Assembly: GCF_007097265.1 (NCBI RefSeq)
Contig: NZ_VJZP01000008.1
Location: 1 to 64,000, forward strand
DNA: 64,000 bases
Direction: 5' to 3'
Origin: Flavobacterium gawalongense
GTDB taxonomy: Bacteria > Bacteroidota > Bacteroidia > Flavobacteriales > Flavobacteriaceae
The translations under genes and the position numbers were made by a program. The notes under the pieces were generated by a model, which was given only the letters and a program-made list of their open reading frames with translations, did no database searches and was not told where the DNA came from. Position 1 is the first letter of the stretch, and the number at the start of each line of letters is the position of its first letter. Positions 1 to 7,119 of the stretch are shown here, piece by piece.

Positions 1-76
1 GCCGTATACGAGACCCGTACGTACGGTGGTGTGAGAGGCGCACTCCGTTAGTTTCTGGCGGAGCCGTCTACTCGAT
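1..76 (+). mobile_element. 3' end of a group II intron (domains V and VI)
   Basis: The first bases form the conserved domain V hairpin of a bacterial group II intron (CCGTATACG / CGTACGTACGG), followed by a domain VI hairpin (CTCCG...CGGAG, positions 43-63) and the usual intron end CTACTCGAT. The A at position 70 is the likely branch point, so the 3' splice site lies at about 76-78. The rest of the intron, including any reverse-transcriptase ORF, would lie to the left of the window on the plus strand. What follows (TTATGCTGG) looks like the right half of an attC-like site, so the intron appears to sit inside a cassette recombination site. The intron class cannot be decided from this fragment. 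Confidence 0.82.
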
Positions 77-449
77 TATGCTGGGTTGTGACACACATGC
101 TGAGCACGAATGTATATCGATTTCAATTATCTATTCCAATTGCGAACGCCATTCCGCCTTCCAATTATCGATTCCAATTGCGAATGAATTTCCGCCCTCC
201 AATTTTCCGCTTCAAATAGTTTCCGTATTACAAGTCCAACTTTGAAAAGCTTCAATTAAACCTCAAAAAAATCGACAAAAAAATTCCGCCCTCGGTTGTC
301 CGAAAAGCGGTTTACGTTTGTTTGTCCGCAACAATTAAACATCGAGTTTCGGTTCAGATTTCGGTCAGCACGGTTTCTGCTTCGTTAAATCATTTTTCCG
401 CTAAAACGCCCGATTAAAATCAGCTGTTTCTCGTTAACGGAACAATCCG
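76..449. other. Non-coding cassette 0 of the array, with 38-bp tandem repeats
   Basis: This is the body of the first cassette visible. It begins with TTATGCTGG just after the intron and ends at CCGGCATAAC (447-456), which matches the reverse complement of (G)TTATGCTGG at 9 of 10 positions. I find no convincing reading frame. Two 38-bp tandem copies (124-161 and 162-199, about 32 of 38 bases identical) and a partial third unit occupy the left part. The cassette may be empty, regulatory or a decayed gene. Confidence 0.55.
124..199. repeat. Two 38-bp tandem repeats
   Basis: Both units start CAATTATC and contain ATTCCAATTGCGAA followed by TTCCGCC. They differ at about six positions, and a truncated third copy starts at 200. 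They lie in a stretch with no gene. Confidence 0.75.
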
Positions 450-580
450 GCATAACGTCTCGCAGCTACAAGAAGTGGCAAATTTCGTAACTGGATATTT
501 TCGGTTACTACAAAAGTTATTGCGAAACGTAAACGTGAATTTACCACATATTTTGCCACTTCTTGTAGCTGCTGTTATGC
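450..580. repeat. attC-like recombination site A (131 bp)
   Basis: The left end GCATAAC (450-456) and the right end GTTATGC (574-580) are reverse complements and match the R''/R' boxes of integron attC sites (ending AAC, starting GTT). Inside them a 20-bp arm starting CAGCTACAAG on the left is repeated perfectly in inverted orientation on the right, ending just before CTGTTATGC. The spacer is longer on the left (6 nt) than on the right (2 nt), which gives the palindrome a polarity. Sites C and D have the same overall length of 131 bp. Confidence 0.82.
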
Positions 581-629
581 GATGGTGCTTATTTTTCAAA
601 GTAATATTAATCAATTAAAAATAAATGAA

Positions 630-1049
630 ATGAAAATACAAGAAAATTACTTCTACAAATTAGATAACTCAAAAGAGGTAAAAGTTATTTGGAAAAAATA
701 CGACAAAGCTTGTATTTTAGAAATTGGAATTGATTACCCAACAGCAATAGTTGATATTGATAGATTGACTGGTATAGAATTAACCGAAAAACATTTAGAA
801 AATTTAGGATTCAAAAAAGAAGATGATGCTTTTTGGTTAAAACTAAATGAATCGTGGCAATATTTAGAACTTAATCATAATGCTGATGATACTGATAATT
901 TATTTGTTGGATATATCACAACAGAACAAATTGAAAAAAACAAAATAGATCCTATATTTTTAAATCATATAAATTTCATACACGAAATTCAAAGTTTATT
1001 TTATTCTTTGAGAGGAAATGATTTAGTATTTTCTTATGCGGTTTTATAG
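630..1049 (+). CDS. Small conserved Bacteroidetes protein of unknown function, cassette 1
   Basis: A 139-residue acidic, soluble protein with no signal peptide or membrane segment. I chose ATG 630, giving MKIQENYFYKL, because the frame upstream runs back through the recombination site. The C-terminal pattern HEIQSLFYSLRGNDLVFS resembles a family of small Bacteroidetes proteins of unknown function that often occur in several copies per genome. The gene fills a cassette of about 572 bp (575-1146). It starts 56 bp after the GTT box and stops 7 bp before the next AAC box, with no evident promoter of its own. I cannot assign a function. Confidence 0.8.
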   Translation: MKIQENYFYKLDNSKEVKVIWKKYDKACILEIGIDYPTAIVDIDRLTGIELTEKHLENLGFKKEDDAFWLKLNESWQYLELNHNADDTDNLFVGYITTEQIEKNKIDPIFLNHINFIHEIQSLFYSLRGNDLVFSYAVL

Positions 1050-1055
1050 CATCTC

Positions 1056-1152
1056 GCATAACGTATGGTGCTATGTGCAGTATTGCCATAGAAAAAAGTT
1101 GTCGTGTAGCACTAAACGTTATTGGCAATATTGCTCATAGCACGTGTTAGCG
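1056..1152. repeat. attC-like recombination site B (97 bp)
   Basis: GCATAAC (1056-1062) on the left and GTTAGCG (1146-1152) on the right enclose arms GTGCTATG...TATTGCCA / TGGCAATA...CATAGCAC, 21 bp with two mismatches. The two end boxes are not complementary to each other. The left box pairs with the start of cassette 1 (GTTATGCGA at 574) and the right box pairs with the end of cassette 2 (TATCGCTAAC at 2176). That is expected if each cassette brings matched ends from its own circle. Confidence 0.82.
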
Positions 1153-1206
1153 ATAGTTGTGGTTTGATACCGAAAAATTTGTTTTAATCCTATAGCCAAT
1201 AAAATA

Positions 1207-2148
1207 ATGAGTAAATATTTAAGTGATGATAGACGTGTTGGATTAATATCATTTTCAGGTGGAGAAACTTCTGCTTTTATGCTTTGGTGGTTGCTTAATA
1301 ACAAAAAAAGTGAGTATAGATTTAAAATAGTTTTTGCAAATACAGGACGTGAAAATAATGAAACATTAGATTTTATTAAAAAATGTGCTGAACATTTTGG
1401 AGTTGAAATAATTTGGATTGAAAGCAATATTTGGGGTAACGTAAGAGAAAAAACAAAACACGTTGTTGTAAATTACGAAACTGCAACACGGAACCAAGAC
1501 TGGAAAAAAAGAGATAATACGCCTTATGAAGAAATGGTTAAAAAATACGGACTTCCAAACATTGCAAATCGTTTTTCTACTCGTGAATTAAAAGATAGAC
1601 CAATTCAAAGCTATATGCGAAGTTTAGGCTTTAAAGATTTAGACTATGATATTTTCATTGGAATACGTTACGATGAATTAGATAGAATGATTGATGAAAC
1701 TAAAAATCCAAGAAACTTTATTTATCCATTAATAAAATGGATGAAATGGACAAAAAAACACATTAATTTTTGGTGGTCACAAATGCCATTTAGATTACCA
1801 TTAAAAGGATGGGAAGGAAATTGTTGTGATTGCTACAAAAAAGTTCTTGAAAAATTAATGCAGATAATGATTGATGATGCTTGGAAATTTGAGTTTCCTG
1901 AATATTTGGAATGGAAATATGAATATTATATTCCTGAAAGCAGAATTGAAAAAATGGTTTCAAACTTAAAACCTATTCCATCTGGACCATTCCGATTATT
2001 TCGAGATAATCATTCAGTAAATGATATACGTCAAAAAGCAAAAAAACTAAAAAAGAAAATTAAAGATGATACAGTTGATGTTTCATTTCAGATTAAATTA
2101 TTTGAAGAATCCGAAAGTTGCGAGGTTTTTTCAAAATGTGGCTCTTAA
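1207..2148 (+). CDS. PP-loop / phosphoadenosine phosphosulfate reductase-like protein, cassette 2
   Basis: A 313-residue protein with the N-terminal PP-loop nucleotide-binding motif SFSGGETSA (residues 15-23) of the PAPS-reductase/adenine-nucleotide alpha-hydrolase superfamily, followed by IVFANTGREN, typical of the second strand. A Cys cluster GNCCDCYKK lies near residues 203-211 and may bind metal or take part in redox chemistry. Members of this kind are frequent in phages and mobile elements, where they are not ordinary sulfate-assimilation enzymes, and the substrate is unknown. It fills cassette 2 (1147-2303), about 60 bp after its GTT box and ending 31 bp before the next site. No sulfate genes are nearby, so a metabolic role is unlikely. 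Confidence 0.8.
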   Translation: MSKYLSDDRRVGLISFSGGETSAFMLWWLLNNKKSEYRFKIVFANTGRENNETLDFIKKCAEHFGVEIIWIESNIWGNVREKTKHVVVNYETATRNQDWKKRDNTPYEEMVKKYGLPNIANRFSTRELKDRPIQSYMRSLGFKDLDYDIFIGIRYDELDRMIDETKNPRNFIYPLIKWMKWTKKHINFWWSQMPFRLPLKGWEGNCCDCYKKVLEKLMQIMIDDAWKFEFPEYLEWKYEYYIPESRIEKMVSNLKPIPSGPFRLFRDNHSVNDIRQKAKKLKKKIKDDTVDVSFQIKLFEESESCEVFSKCGS

Positions 2149-2178
2149 AGTTCTTATGAAAAGGATTCGAGCAATTAT

Positions 2179-2309
2179 CGCTAACGTTTCGCTACTACAA
2201 GCTGAACGGGACAAGAAAGCATATTTTTTCGGTTGTCACGGAACAACCAAACACAAAACAATAATAACCAAAAGACCGATGCCCGATTAGCTTGTAGTAG
2301 CTGTTATGT
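2179..2309. repeat. attC-like recombination site C (131 bp)
   Basis: The left box is CGCTAAC (2179-2185) and the right box GTTATGT (2303-2309). The perfect 13-bp arms GCTACTACAAGCT (2191-2203) and AGCTTGTAGTAGC (2289-2301) lie 5 nt and 1 nt from their boxes. The site shares AACGTnTCGC...CTACAAG with site A. An ORF that runs through it (2066-2290) is an artefact of the palindrome. Confidence 0.82.
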
Positions 2310-2329
2310 GAGGTTTAAATTTAGACAAA

Positions 2330-2545
2330 ATGAGCTTATTAAAAGAAATTATTGAAAAAAGAAGCGAATTAGAAATTTTAGAAAGACAGTATCTTGAAGA
2401 AACGCCACCTTGTTGCAATAAAAAATGTGGATTTTGGAGAGAGAAGCAAACTGGGAATTGTTCTTGGTCTGTTTTATTAGAAGATTGCCGAGATTATAAA
2501 TATGAGTTTGAAAATGCAGATTCCGAAGACGGTAGTTCTGAATAA
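2330..2545 (+). CDS. Small Cys-rich protein, cassette 3
   Basis: A 71-residue protein starting at ATG 2330, 27 bp after the GTT box, with its stop codon 5 bp before the next AAC box, so gene and cassette fit each other closely. Residues 28-53 hold five cysteines (PCCNKKCGFW, GNCSW, EDCRDY) that could bind zinc or form disulfides. The N-terminus is a charged helix (KEIIEKRSELEILERQY) and the C-terminus is acidic. There is no signal peptide. The function is unknown. Confidence 0.72.
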   Translation: MSLLKEIIEKRSELEILERQYLEETPPCCNKKCGFWREKQTGNCSWSVLLEDCRDYKYEFENADSEDGSSE

Positions 2546-2550
2546 ATCTC

Positions 2551-2681
2551 ACATAACGTTCATTATTGTATCAGTTAAGGAAAAACACACCTTATGCTTC
2601 GGATAATAAAAATTTTTAAAAGTACAAAACAGTAAATAAATTAATAACTAAAGCCTTAATTGCTACAATATATTGTTGTAG
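2551..2681. repeat. attC-like recombination site D (131 bp)
   Basis: The left box is ACATAAC (2551-2557) and the right box GTTGTAG (2675-2681). The arms TATTGTATCAGTTAAGG (2564-2580) and CCTTAATTGCTACAATA (2654-2670) are inverted copies matching at 15 of 17 positions. The left box is complementary to the start of cassette 3 (CTCACATAAC vs GTTATGTGAG, 10 of 10). The right box is complementary to the end of cassette 4. Confidence 0.8.
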
Positions 2682-2706
2682 GTAGGTTTTTTAAACATCA
2701 CGAATT

Positions 2707-2886
2707 ATGATAGTATCAGACCAAAATTTTCATTTAATTCAGAATAATAAGCCTGTTTGTTTAGTAGGTATTTATCGTTTTCAAGATGGAGTTTTTACAA
2801 ATAAAAACGCACCAAACATTAAGGTAAAAGTAAGATGTACTAGCACTTGGGGCAATATGAGCAGTTTTGAAAAAATAAAAAACTAA
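2707..2886 (+). CDS. 59-residue protein of cassette 4
   Basis: A short frame from ATG 2707 to TAA 2884-2886 encodes 59 residues starting MIVSDQNFHLI and ending SSFEKIKN. It lies wholly between a GTT box (2675) and an AAC box (2930), in the same arrangement as the genes of cassettes 1 to 3, which is the main reason to accept it. The composition is plausible for a small soluble protein. I recognise no family. Confidence 0.55.
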   Translation: MIVSDQNFHLIQNNKPVCLVGIYRFQDGVFTNKNAPNIKVKVRCTSTWGNMSSFEKIKN

Positions 2887-2929
2887 AAACTACCTGCGTA
2901 ACTTTGGCTACAAAGTTGAGCAAACTTAC

Positions 2930-2945
2930 CTACAACTTGTTTATA
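2930..2945. repeat. Left half of attC-like site E, split by the integrative element
   Basis: CTACAAC (2930-2936), extended ACCTACAAC, is the exact reverse complement of GTTGTAGGT at the start of cassette 4 (2675-2683), so it closes that cassette. The usual inverted arms do not follow here. They are found at 27878-27937, beyond the integrative element, where the core AACTTGTnTATA recurs. Confidence 0.7.
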
Positions 2946-3006
2946 TCCTCCTAACGCCTGTAAGGTATTATATTTATTGGTACTACCTAATTTTTAAAAT
3001 CCTATA

Positions 3007-3031
3007 GTACAACATAAGTACAACAAATCAA
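3007..3031. repeat. Left-end arm repeats of the element
   Basis: Two direct copies of GTACAACA, at 3007-3014 and 3018-3025, the second followed by AATCAA. The same arrangement, in the same orientation and with one extra spacer base, recurs at 27732-27758 by the integrase gene. They are likely integrase arm-binding sites, and they overlap the stop codon of the nuclease gene. Confidence 0.62.
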
Positions 3032-3519
3032 AACCTTTTTACAAAGCTATAAATCCCTACTTCATTAAGCTGCGCTTGGCGATTCAAATCTTGGAACTCT
3101 GCCAACCTTCCACAATAGTATTGGTGTGTTGCTTTTGCATAACCATTTTGTAAAAGTAATTCATTTAAGCATTCACCACTTGGCAAAATCACATATCCTA
3201 GTTGCCTGTTCCAGTAGTCAAAGTAATTTTCTTGTTCTGTAATAATGGTTACAGTCGTTTTTGGCGGTGCAACCGATAAAACGAAGTGCAACGATTGTAA
3301 ACCAAATTGCATCAATAATTGAGCAGGTAAATGGCTTTTCTCCTCGTCCTCTTTCATCTTTCTATTAATCTTCACTTCTGGCGCATCTAAACCATAAAGA
3401 CGAATCTCTTTTCTCATTTTAGTGAAACGATGGCGAATGATGATGCTATCTCCATCAAGGACTTCTTCAATTTGCCAATGGGTTTCCACTGTGTACGGTG
3501 CTTTTGCGTTGTATTGCAT
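3028..3519 (-). CDS. Thermonuclease-like (SNase) protein
   Basis: A 163-residue protein of the staphylococcal-nuclease family. The motifs are in order: DGDSI (residues 23-27), IRLYGLDAPE (residues 39-48, with the arginine, aspartate and glutamate of the active site), and a later YWNRQLGYV with the second arginine. A C-terminal QNGYAK segment is also typical. It cleaves DNA or RNA in a calcium-dependent way in characterised relatives. There is no signal peptide, unlike secreted nucleases, so it should act in the cytoplasm. It is the leftmost gene of the element, transcribed toward the left end, and is divergent from the small cluster starting at 3617. Confidence 0.83.
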   Translation of the reverse strand: MQYNAKAPYTVETHWQIEEVLDGDSIIIRHRFTKMRKEIRLYGLDAPEVKINRKMKEDEEKSHLPAQLLMQFGLQSLHFVLSVAPPKTTVTIITEQENYFDYWNRQLGYVILPSGECLNELLLQNGYAKATHQYYCGRLAEFQDLNRQAQLNEVGIYSFVKRF

Positions 3520-3616
3520 TGTCTTTCAGTTTTTTAGGTTAGTGTTATTCAAAGATAATATTTGAACTTTGTTTAAGCAATTGCAAGCAATTATTAACTT
3601 TTAAAAATTAGAAAAA

Positions 3617-4420
3617 ATGGCAAGACAGAAAGGTGTTATTAAGTATGTTGGAACTCTTGGAGATATCCGACATTTTAAAATTAAAGGACAGGAAGGCTAC
3701 TTCGCCGGTATGGTTGGCGGACCAACAGGCGACCAAGTTTTAACTGCTCCTGAATTTGAGAGAACCCGTGAGAATATGAACGAATTTGGCGCTTGTGCCA
3801 AAGCCGGAAAAGCGGTTCGTACTGGTTTATCTCAAGTGATGAAACAAATGTCGGATTCCCAAGTAACAGGAAGATTAACTTCTATTATGAAGAAAATCAA
3901 CTTGGAAGACCAAACCGAAGCGAGAGGGTATCGAAAAATTGAAATCACTACACAACGTAGTTACCTAAAAGGTTTTGAGTTTAACAAAAACACTTCTTTC
4001 AATGGGATTTTCAACGCTCCTTACTCCTTAACTCATACGGTTGATAGAGAAAGTGGTGATTTAGTAGTTCCTGATTTTAACCCTGCGAATTTGGTGAATG
4101 CTCCCGCTGGTGCAACGCATTTTCGATTGATTACTTCGCTTTCAGTTGTGAGTGATTTTGAATACAACGCTACCACAAACAGCTATGATCCAATGGATGC
4201 CGATTTGAATGAGGTAAACAACATTCAATACAGTGACTTTTTAGACTTGTACGCTCCAGTTCCTGCCACTACAATTACTGCTACTTTACCTGGTGGAGTT
4301 CTTCCAACAGTTAATACTTCAGTATTGCAATGCATCGGAATTGAGTTTTACCAACAAGTTGGTGCAAATTTCTACTTGTTTTCAAGTGGTAACTGCTTGA
4401 AAGTTGAGGATGTTTTTTAG
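3617..4420 (+). CDS. Conserved Bacteroidetes protein of unknown function
   Basis: A 267-residue protein starting MARQKGVIKYVGTLGDIRHF. The N-terminal 100 residues are basic and glycine-rich, with a conserved-looking segment (GYFAGMVGGPTGDQV) then ERTRENMNEFG. The C-terminal part looks beta-rich (FRLITSLSVVSDFEYN, IGIEFYQQVGANFYL). There is no signal peptide or membrane segment. I recall similar proteins beside DUF5675 genes in other Bacteroidetes, but not a function. It is the first gene of a plus-strand cluster and is followed at once by a terminator-like hairpin, so downstream genes may be expressed at a lower level. Confidence 0.72.
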   Translation: MARQKGVIKYVGTLGDIRHFKIKGQEGYFAGMVGGPTGDQVLTAPEFERTRENMNEFGACAKAGKAVRTGLSQVMKQMSDSQVTGRLTSIMKKINLEDQTEARGYRKIEITTQRSYLKGFEFNKNTSFNGIFNAPYSLTHTVDRESGDLVVPDFNPANLVNAPAGATHFRLITSLSVVSDFEYNATTNSYDPMDADLNEVNNIQYSDFLDLYAPVPATTITATLPGGVLPTVNTSVLQCIGIEFYQQVGANFYLFSSGNCLKVEDVF

Positions 4421-4433
4421 AAAAGCATTTTAC

Positions 4434-4463
4434 AAATCCCTCAACTCGTTTGGGGGATTTTTT
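4434..4463 (+). terminator. Intrinsic terminator after the 267-residue gene
   Basis: AAATCCCTCAA and TTTGGGGGATTT form a stem with a four-base loop, followed by TTTTTTG. It lies 14 bp after the stop codon at 4420 and before the next start at 4489, so it may reduce rather than abolish read-through. Confidence 0.72.
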
Positions 4464-4488
4464 GTTTAACCTCAAATCTATTAATCCA

Positions 4489-4941
4489 ATGGAAACCAAA
4501 ATAATCAGAGTTGCCCAGGGCAAAGAAAGCACATTAAGCCAGTTATACATTAACGGAATTTTCCAATGTTATTTGTTAGAAGACAAAATTAGAGAAGTGA
4601 AAATTGCTTCGGAAACTGCCATTCCAAAAGGTGTTTTTAGTTTGAAGTTGAACACTTACGGAACTAAAAATGTACAATACAAAAAAGCATTAGGAAAGCT
4701 GCACGAGGGAATGATTGAAATTACCGGAATACCCAATTTCAATTTTGTGTATATCCATACCGGAAACACCAAAAAAGAAACTGCCGGCTGTCCGCTTTGC
4801 GGTTTTGGATTTGTTTTTATTGATGGTGATTATGAAGTTTCTCAAAGTGTTGCTGCTTACAAAATGATTTATCCAAAATTGGTTGCATTGGCAAAAGAAG
4901 CTTCAAACAAAATTAGCATTGAAAATAATTTTCAATTTTAA
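4489..4941 (+). CDS. DUF5675 family protein (putative peptidoglycan-acting enzyme)
   Basis: A 150-residue protein from ATG 4489 (METKIIRVAQGKES). The frame upstream overlaps the terminator and is not used. The motif IHTGNTKKETAGCPLCG has a His followed by a Thr/Ser-x-Gly-Cys, which resembles the active site of YkuD-type L,D-transpeptidases, and it is the hallmark segment of DUF5675. FNFVYIH and GVFSLKLN precede it as in that family. The biochemical role is not established. Neighbouring membrane proteins suggest a lysis-type or cell-wall-directed unit. Confidence 0.78.
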   Translation: METKIIRVAQGKESTLSQLYINGIFQCYLLEDKIREVKIASETAIPKGVFSLKLNTYGTKNVQYKKALGKLHEGMIEITGIPNFNFVYIHTGNTKKETAGCPLCGFGFVFIDGDYEVSQSVAAYKMIYPKLVALAKEASNKISIENNFQF

Positions 4942-4953
4942 AAACTCCTATCA

Positions 4954-5217
4954 ATGGAAAACATCAATAATATAACAGTCCTTTTTGGCACACTAATCAC
5001 TTTATTACTCTCGGTTGTGGCTTATTTTATCAAGCAATTACACACTGATTTTAAGAGTATGGAGAAAGATTTGATTGAAGTCAAAACAATGGCTCTAATC
5101 ATCAAAACCGAATTCAAAAGCGGTAACGATTTACTGAACCAAAAAGTGGAATACATAGAAAAAAGGGTACACAATTTAGAATTAACAATCATTAAAAATC
5201 AAGATTATGAAAAATAA
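4954..5217 (+). CDS. Small membrane-anchored coiled-coil protein, holin/XhlA-like
   Basis: An 87-residue protein with one N-terminal membrane helix (ITVLFGTLITLLLSVVAYFI, residues 7-26). It is followed by a charged helical stretch rich in heptad-like leucines and glutamates to the C-terminus. That layout (short exposed N-terminus, one helix, coiled coil) recalls phage XhlA/holin-accessory proteins. It starts 12 bp after the DUF5675 gene and overlaps the next gene by 11 bp, so the three are co-transcribed. The holin-type role is inferred from layout and neighbours only. Confidence 0.65.
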   Translation: MENINNITVLFGTLITLLLSVVAYFIKQLHTDFKSMEKDLIEVKTMALIIKTEFKSGNDLLNQKVEYIEKRVHNLELTIIKNQDYEK

Positions 5218-5449
5218 CAATTTGAATTTAGCAGAAAGAGTGTTGGCACCAACTCCGAAATGGTTTAAAATCCTTCGGACTGTCGGAATTGCTTTGGCAT
5301 CCGTTGGCGGAATTATCATTGCTTCGCCTGTTGCGTTGCCTGTCGGATTGGTTTCGGCTGCTGGATATTTGGTTTTAGGCGGTAGTATTATTTCGGTGGT
5401 TTCTCAAACTGCTGTAAAATCGGAAGAAGTACCAGAACCAAGCAAGTAA
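5207..5449 (+). CDS. Small membrane protein with two hydrophobic helices
   Basis: An 80-residue protein. Residues 26-44 and 46-65 form two hydrophobic stretches rich in glycine, alanine and valine, with a short charged tail (KSEEVPEPSK). It is the last gene of the plus-strand cluster and is followed by a strong terminator. The small size and two adjacent helices would fit a holin, but there is no direct evidence. Confidence 0.62.
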   Translation: MKNNNLNLAERVLAPTPKWFKILRTVGIALASVGGIIIASPVALPVGLVSAAGYLVLGGSIISVVSQTAVKSEEVPEPSK

Positions 5450-5470
5450 AAAAACTCAAAATCAGTTTTG

Positions 5471-5497
5471 AATGCTCCGTATTTCGGGGCATTTTTT
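5471..5497 (+). terminator. Intrinsic terminator of the lysis-like cluster
   Basis: AATGCTCCG and CGGGGCATT form a stem around TATTT, followed by a run of six T. It lies 21 bp after the stop codon at 5449. Confidence 0.8.
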
Positions 5498-5634
5498 GTT
5501 TATAACAGTTGATTAAAGTGAATTGCTTTGCTTTTCTTCTATTTATTTAAGTGGGGCAATCGTATTGCCCTTATGTATTGGTTTGCTTGGGAATGAGGTG
5601 CAAACAATCCTAGTCCATTTGGACCAGGTTTGAT

Positions 5635-6058
5635 TTATTTTCTGCAATAACGGTATAAAATTACTCTTCGTAAGTCGTTTATGAGGTTGATATTTTCGTG
5701 AAATTGCTTTTCCTTTTGTTCCAAAAGTTTGAGAGCCGCAACATTTTTTTGGTGCTGCTCGTGTTCCTCCATCATCAAATTGACCTTTGGATTAAACTCT
5801 TTTTTGAAATCTGGAAGGCGTAAAAACGGAATAACCGAACCCACCTAAATACTGATGCCAGAATTTTGTTTGCCAAAGGCTGTACGCCACAAAATAAATG
5901 TTTTCGCAATCTTGTTCTCTTTCAAAAATGATTACAAAGCTGTTTGTGAATGGCTCTTTTTGTGGTTTACCGCTGTTCATTCCCTTGTTAAGCAGGAATA
6001 AATGGGGTTTTATGTAAACCGTGTCTTTTCGGTGGGTTTTGATGATGAAATTTAACAT
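5635..6058 (-). pseudogene. DUF6943-like gene with a single-base frameshift
   Basis: Two overlapping minus-strand frames make up one protein of about 140 residues. The first part (from ATG 6058) runs MLNFIIKTHRKDTVYIKP... to FWHQYL, and the second continues as VGSVIPFLRLPDFKKEFNP... to 5635. In the first frame the text after FWHQYL becomes GGFGYSV and soon stops. One extra G in GGTGGG near 5846-5850 explains the switch, since removing it restores HQYL-VGSVIPF. The joined protein resembles DUF6943, common in Bacteroidetes integrative elements. It could be a true mutation, a sequencing error or, less likely, a programmed shift. Confidence 0.68.
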
Positions 6059-6418
6059 ACTTTCGGTTTTAAGATGATGTGGCTCGTCGAACTCGCCTCA
6101 CATATAATTTTTTAAAAGAAAAAAAAGAAAAAAAAAGAAAGTCGTCTATCAAGTGGAGGTTTCAAAAAAAGCAAGTTTTTTAAAAAAAATACTACCCGAG
6201 TGTTTCTTCAAAATCGGAAACATCATCGTATAATCAAAAGTTGTTATGGAACGATAAGGGTGGAGATTTTTTTTAAAACCGAAGGCTTGAACTTTCTTTT
6301 TTTGAAACTGGAGCTTACCTTTACTTTCTTTTTATTTATTTTTTTATTTTTCTTTTAACCGAAATAGTCCTTGATAAGAAAATTTTAAAAAGTGTTGATG
6401 AGATAGATAATGTTCTTG

Positions 6419-6507
6419 GAAAGGGTATGAAATTTTAAAGCAGGAACAATGACAGCATCCATTCAATAAAAATGCTTTGTTCCTGCTTTAAAATTTTATA
6501 CTCTTTC
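6419..6507. repeat. 31-bp inverted repeat with a 27-nt loop
   Basis: The left arm (6419-6449) and right arm (6477-6507) are inverted copies that differ at only two of 31 positions. The shared core is AAATTTTAAAGCAGGAACAA. It is not followed by a T-run, so a simple terminator is unlikely. Confidence 0.85.
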
Positions 6508-6848
6508 TTGGATTTGATTTTGTGTGTGCTTCAAATATGATTGAAATCAGCTATTTCAATTTTATTCCGATGTTCATTGAAACTGCAAAAGCACTCACAA
6601 AAATAATGAAAAAACTTTCGTAGTGCGGTGGCAGTCGCTCGGGTAAGTGTATAGTTTTTTTATTTGCTTACCGGAATGTTTCTGATTGCTTTCGTGATGG
6701 CTTGATGCTTTTATTCAGTCGAAAGTCGGAATGTCGAATGTCCGAAAGTGGGTTGTTATGAAAACGCCAAAGCATCTGGCCATCGTGGAAGCAATGACTA
6801 CTATGTTACTGGCAAATGAAAAAAAAATACTCTTGCCGGCTCTTTTGG

Positions 6849-6931
6849 TTTTGTGGGTGCTGAAAATAGCTTGTACCGATGCTTGTGAATTTTAGAAATA
6901 GTTTCTCAAGCTATTTACAGCACTTACAAAA
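6849..6931. repeat. 25-bp inverted repeat
   Basis: The left arm (6849-6873) contains GTGCTGAAAATAGCTTG and the right arm (6907-6931) CAAGCTATTTACAGCAC. They match at 22 of 25 positions. The loop is 33 nt. Confidence 0.8.
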
Positions 6932-7039
6932 GCAATGCAACTACTTTCTATGTCAACGCAACACTGATAAAACCATTGTAAAGTTTCTGCGAAACCAATA
7001 CTTTGTTTTAAAGAAAAAGCTTCTTACGGAGCAGTATTA

Positions 7040-7119
7040 GTGGTTTGTGAAGGACGGTTTTTTGAGCGGCTGGGTGATGCGATGGGAGCTGCTCAAAAAG
7101 TTGTCCTGGAACAAACCAC
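7040..7119. repeat. Long bulged hairpin of 80 nt
   Basis: The paired blocks, from outside in, are GTGGTTTGT/ACAAACCAC, AGGAC/GTCCT and TTTTTGAGC/GCTCAAAAA, separated by small bulges. The layout of nested arms with bulges resembles a structured RNA or a folded single-strand recombination site. Confidence 0.72.

Noticed and set aside
420-614. 64-residue minus-strand ORF
   Set aside because: It covers site A and the start of cassette 1. Its composition follows the inverted repeat.
2066-2290. 74-residue plus-strand ORF after the PP-loop gene
   Set aside because: It runs out of frame through the end of that gene and through the inverted arms of site C, so it is produced by the palindrome.
1-2945. 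CRISPR array
   Set aside because: The repeats are palindromic, 97-131 bp, differ in sequence, and alternate with genes rather than with uniform spacers. No cas genes are present apart from a Cas4-like domain elsewhere.
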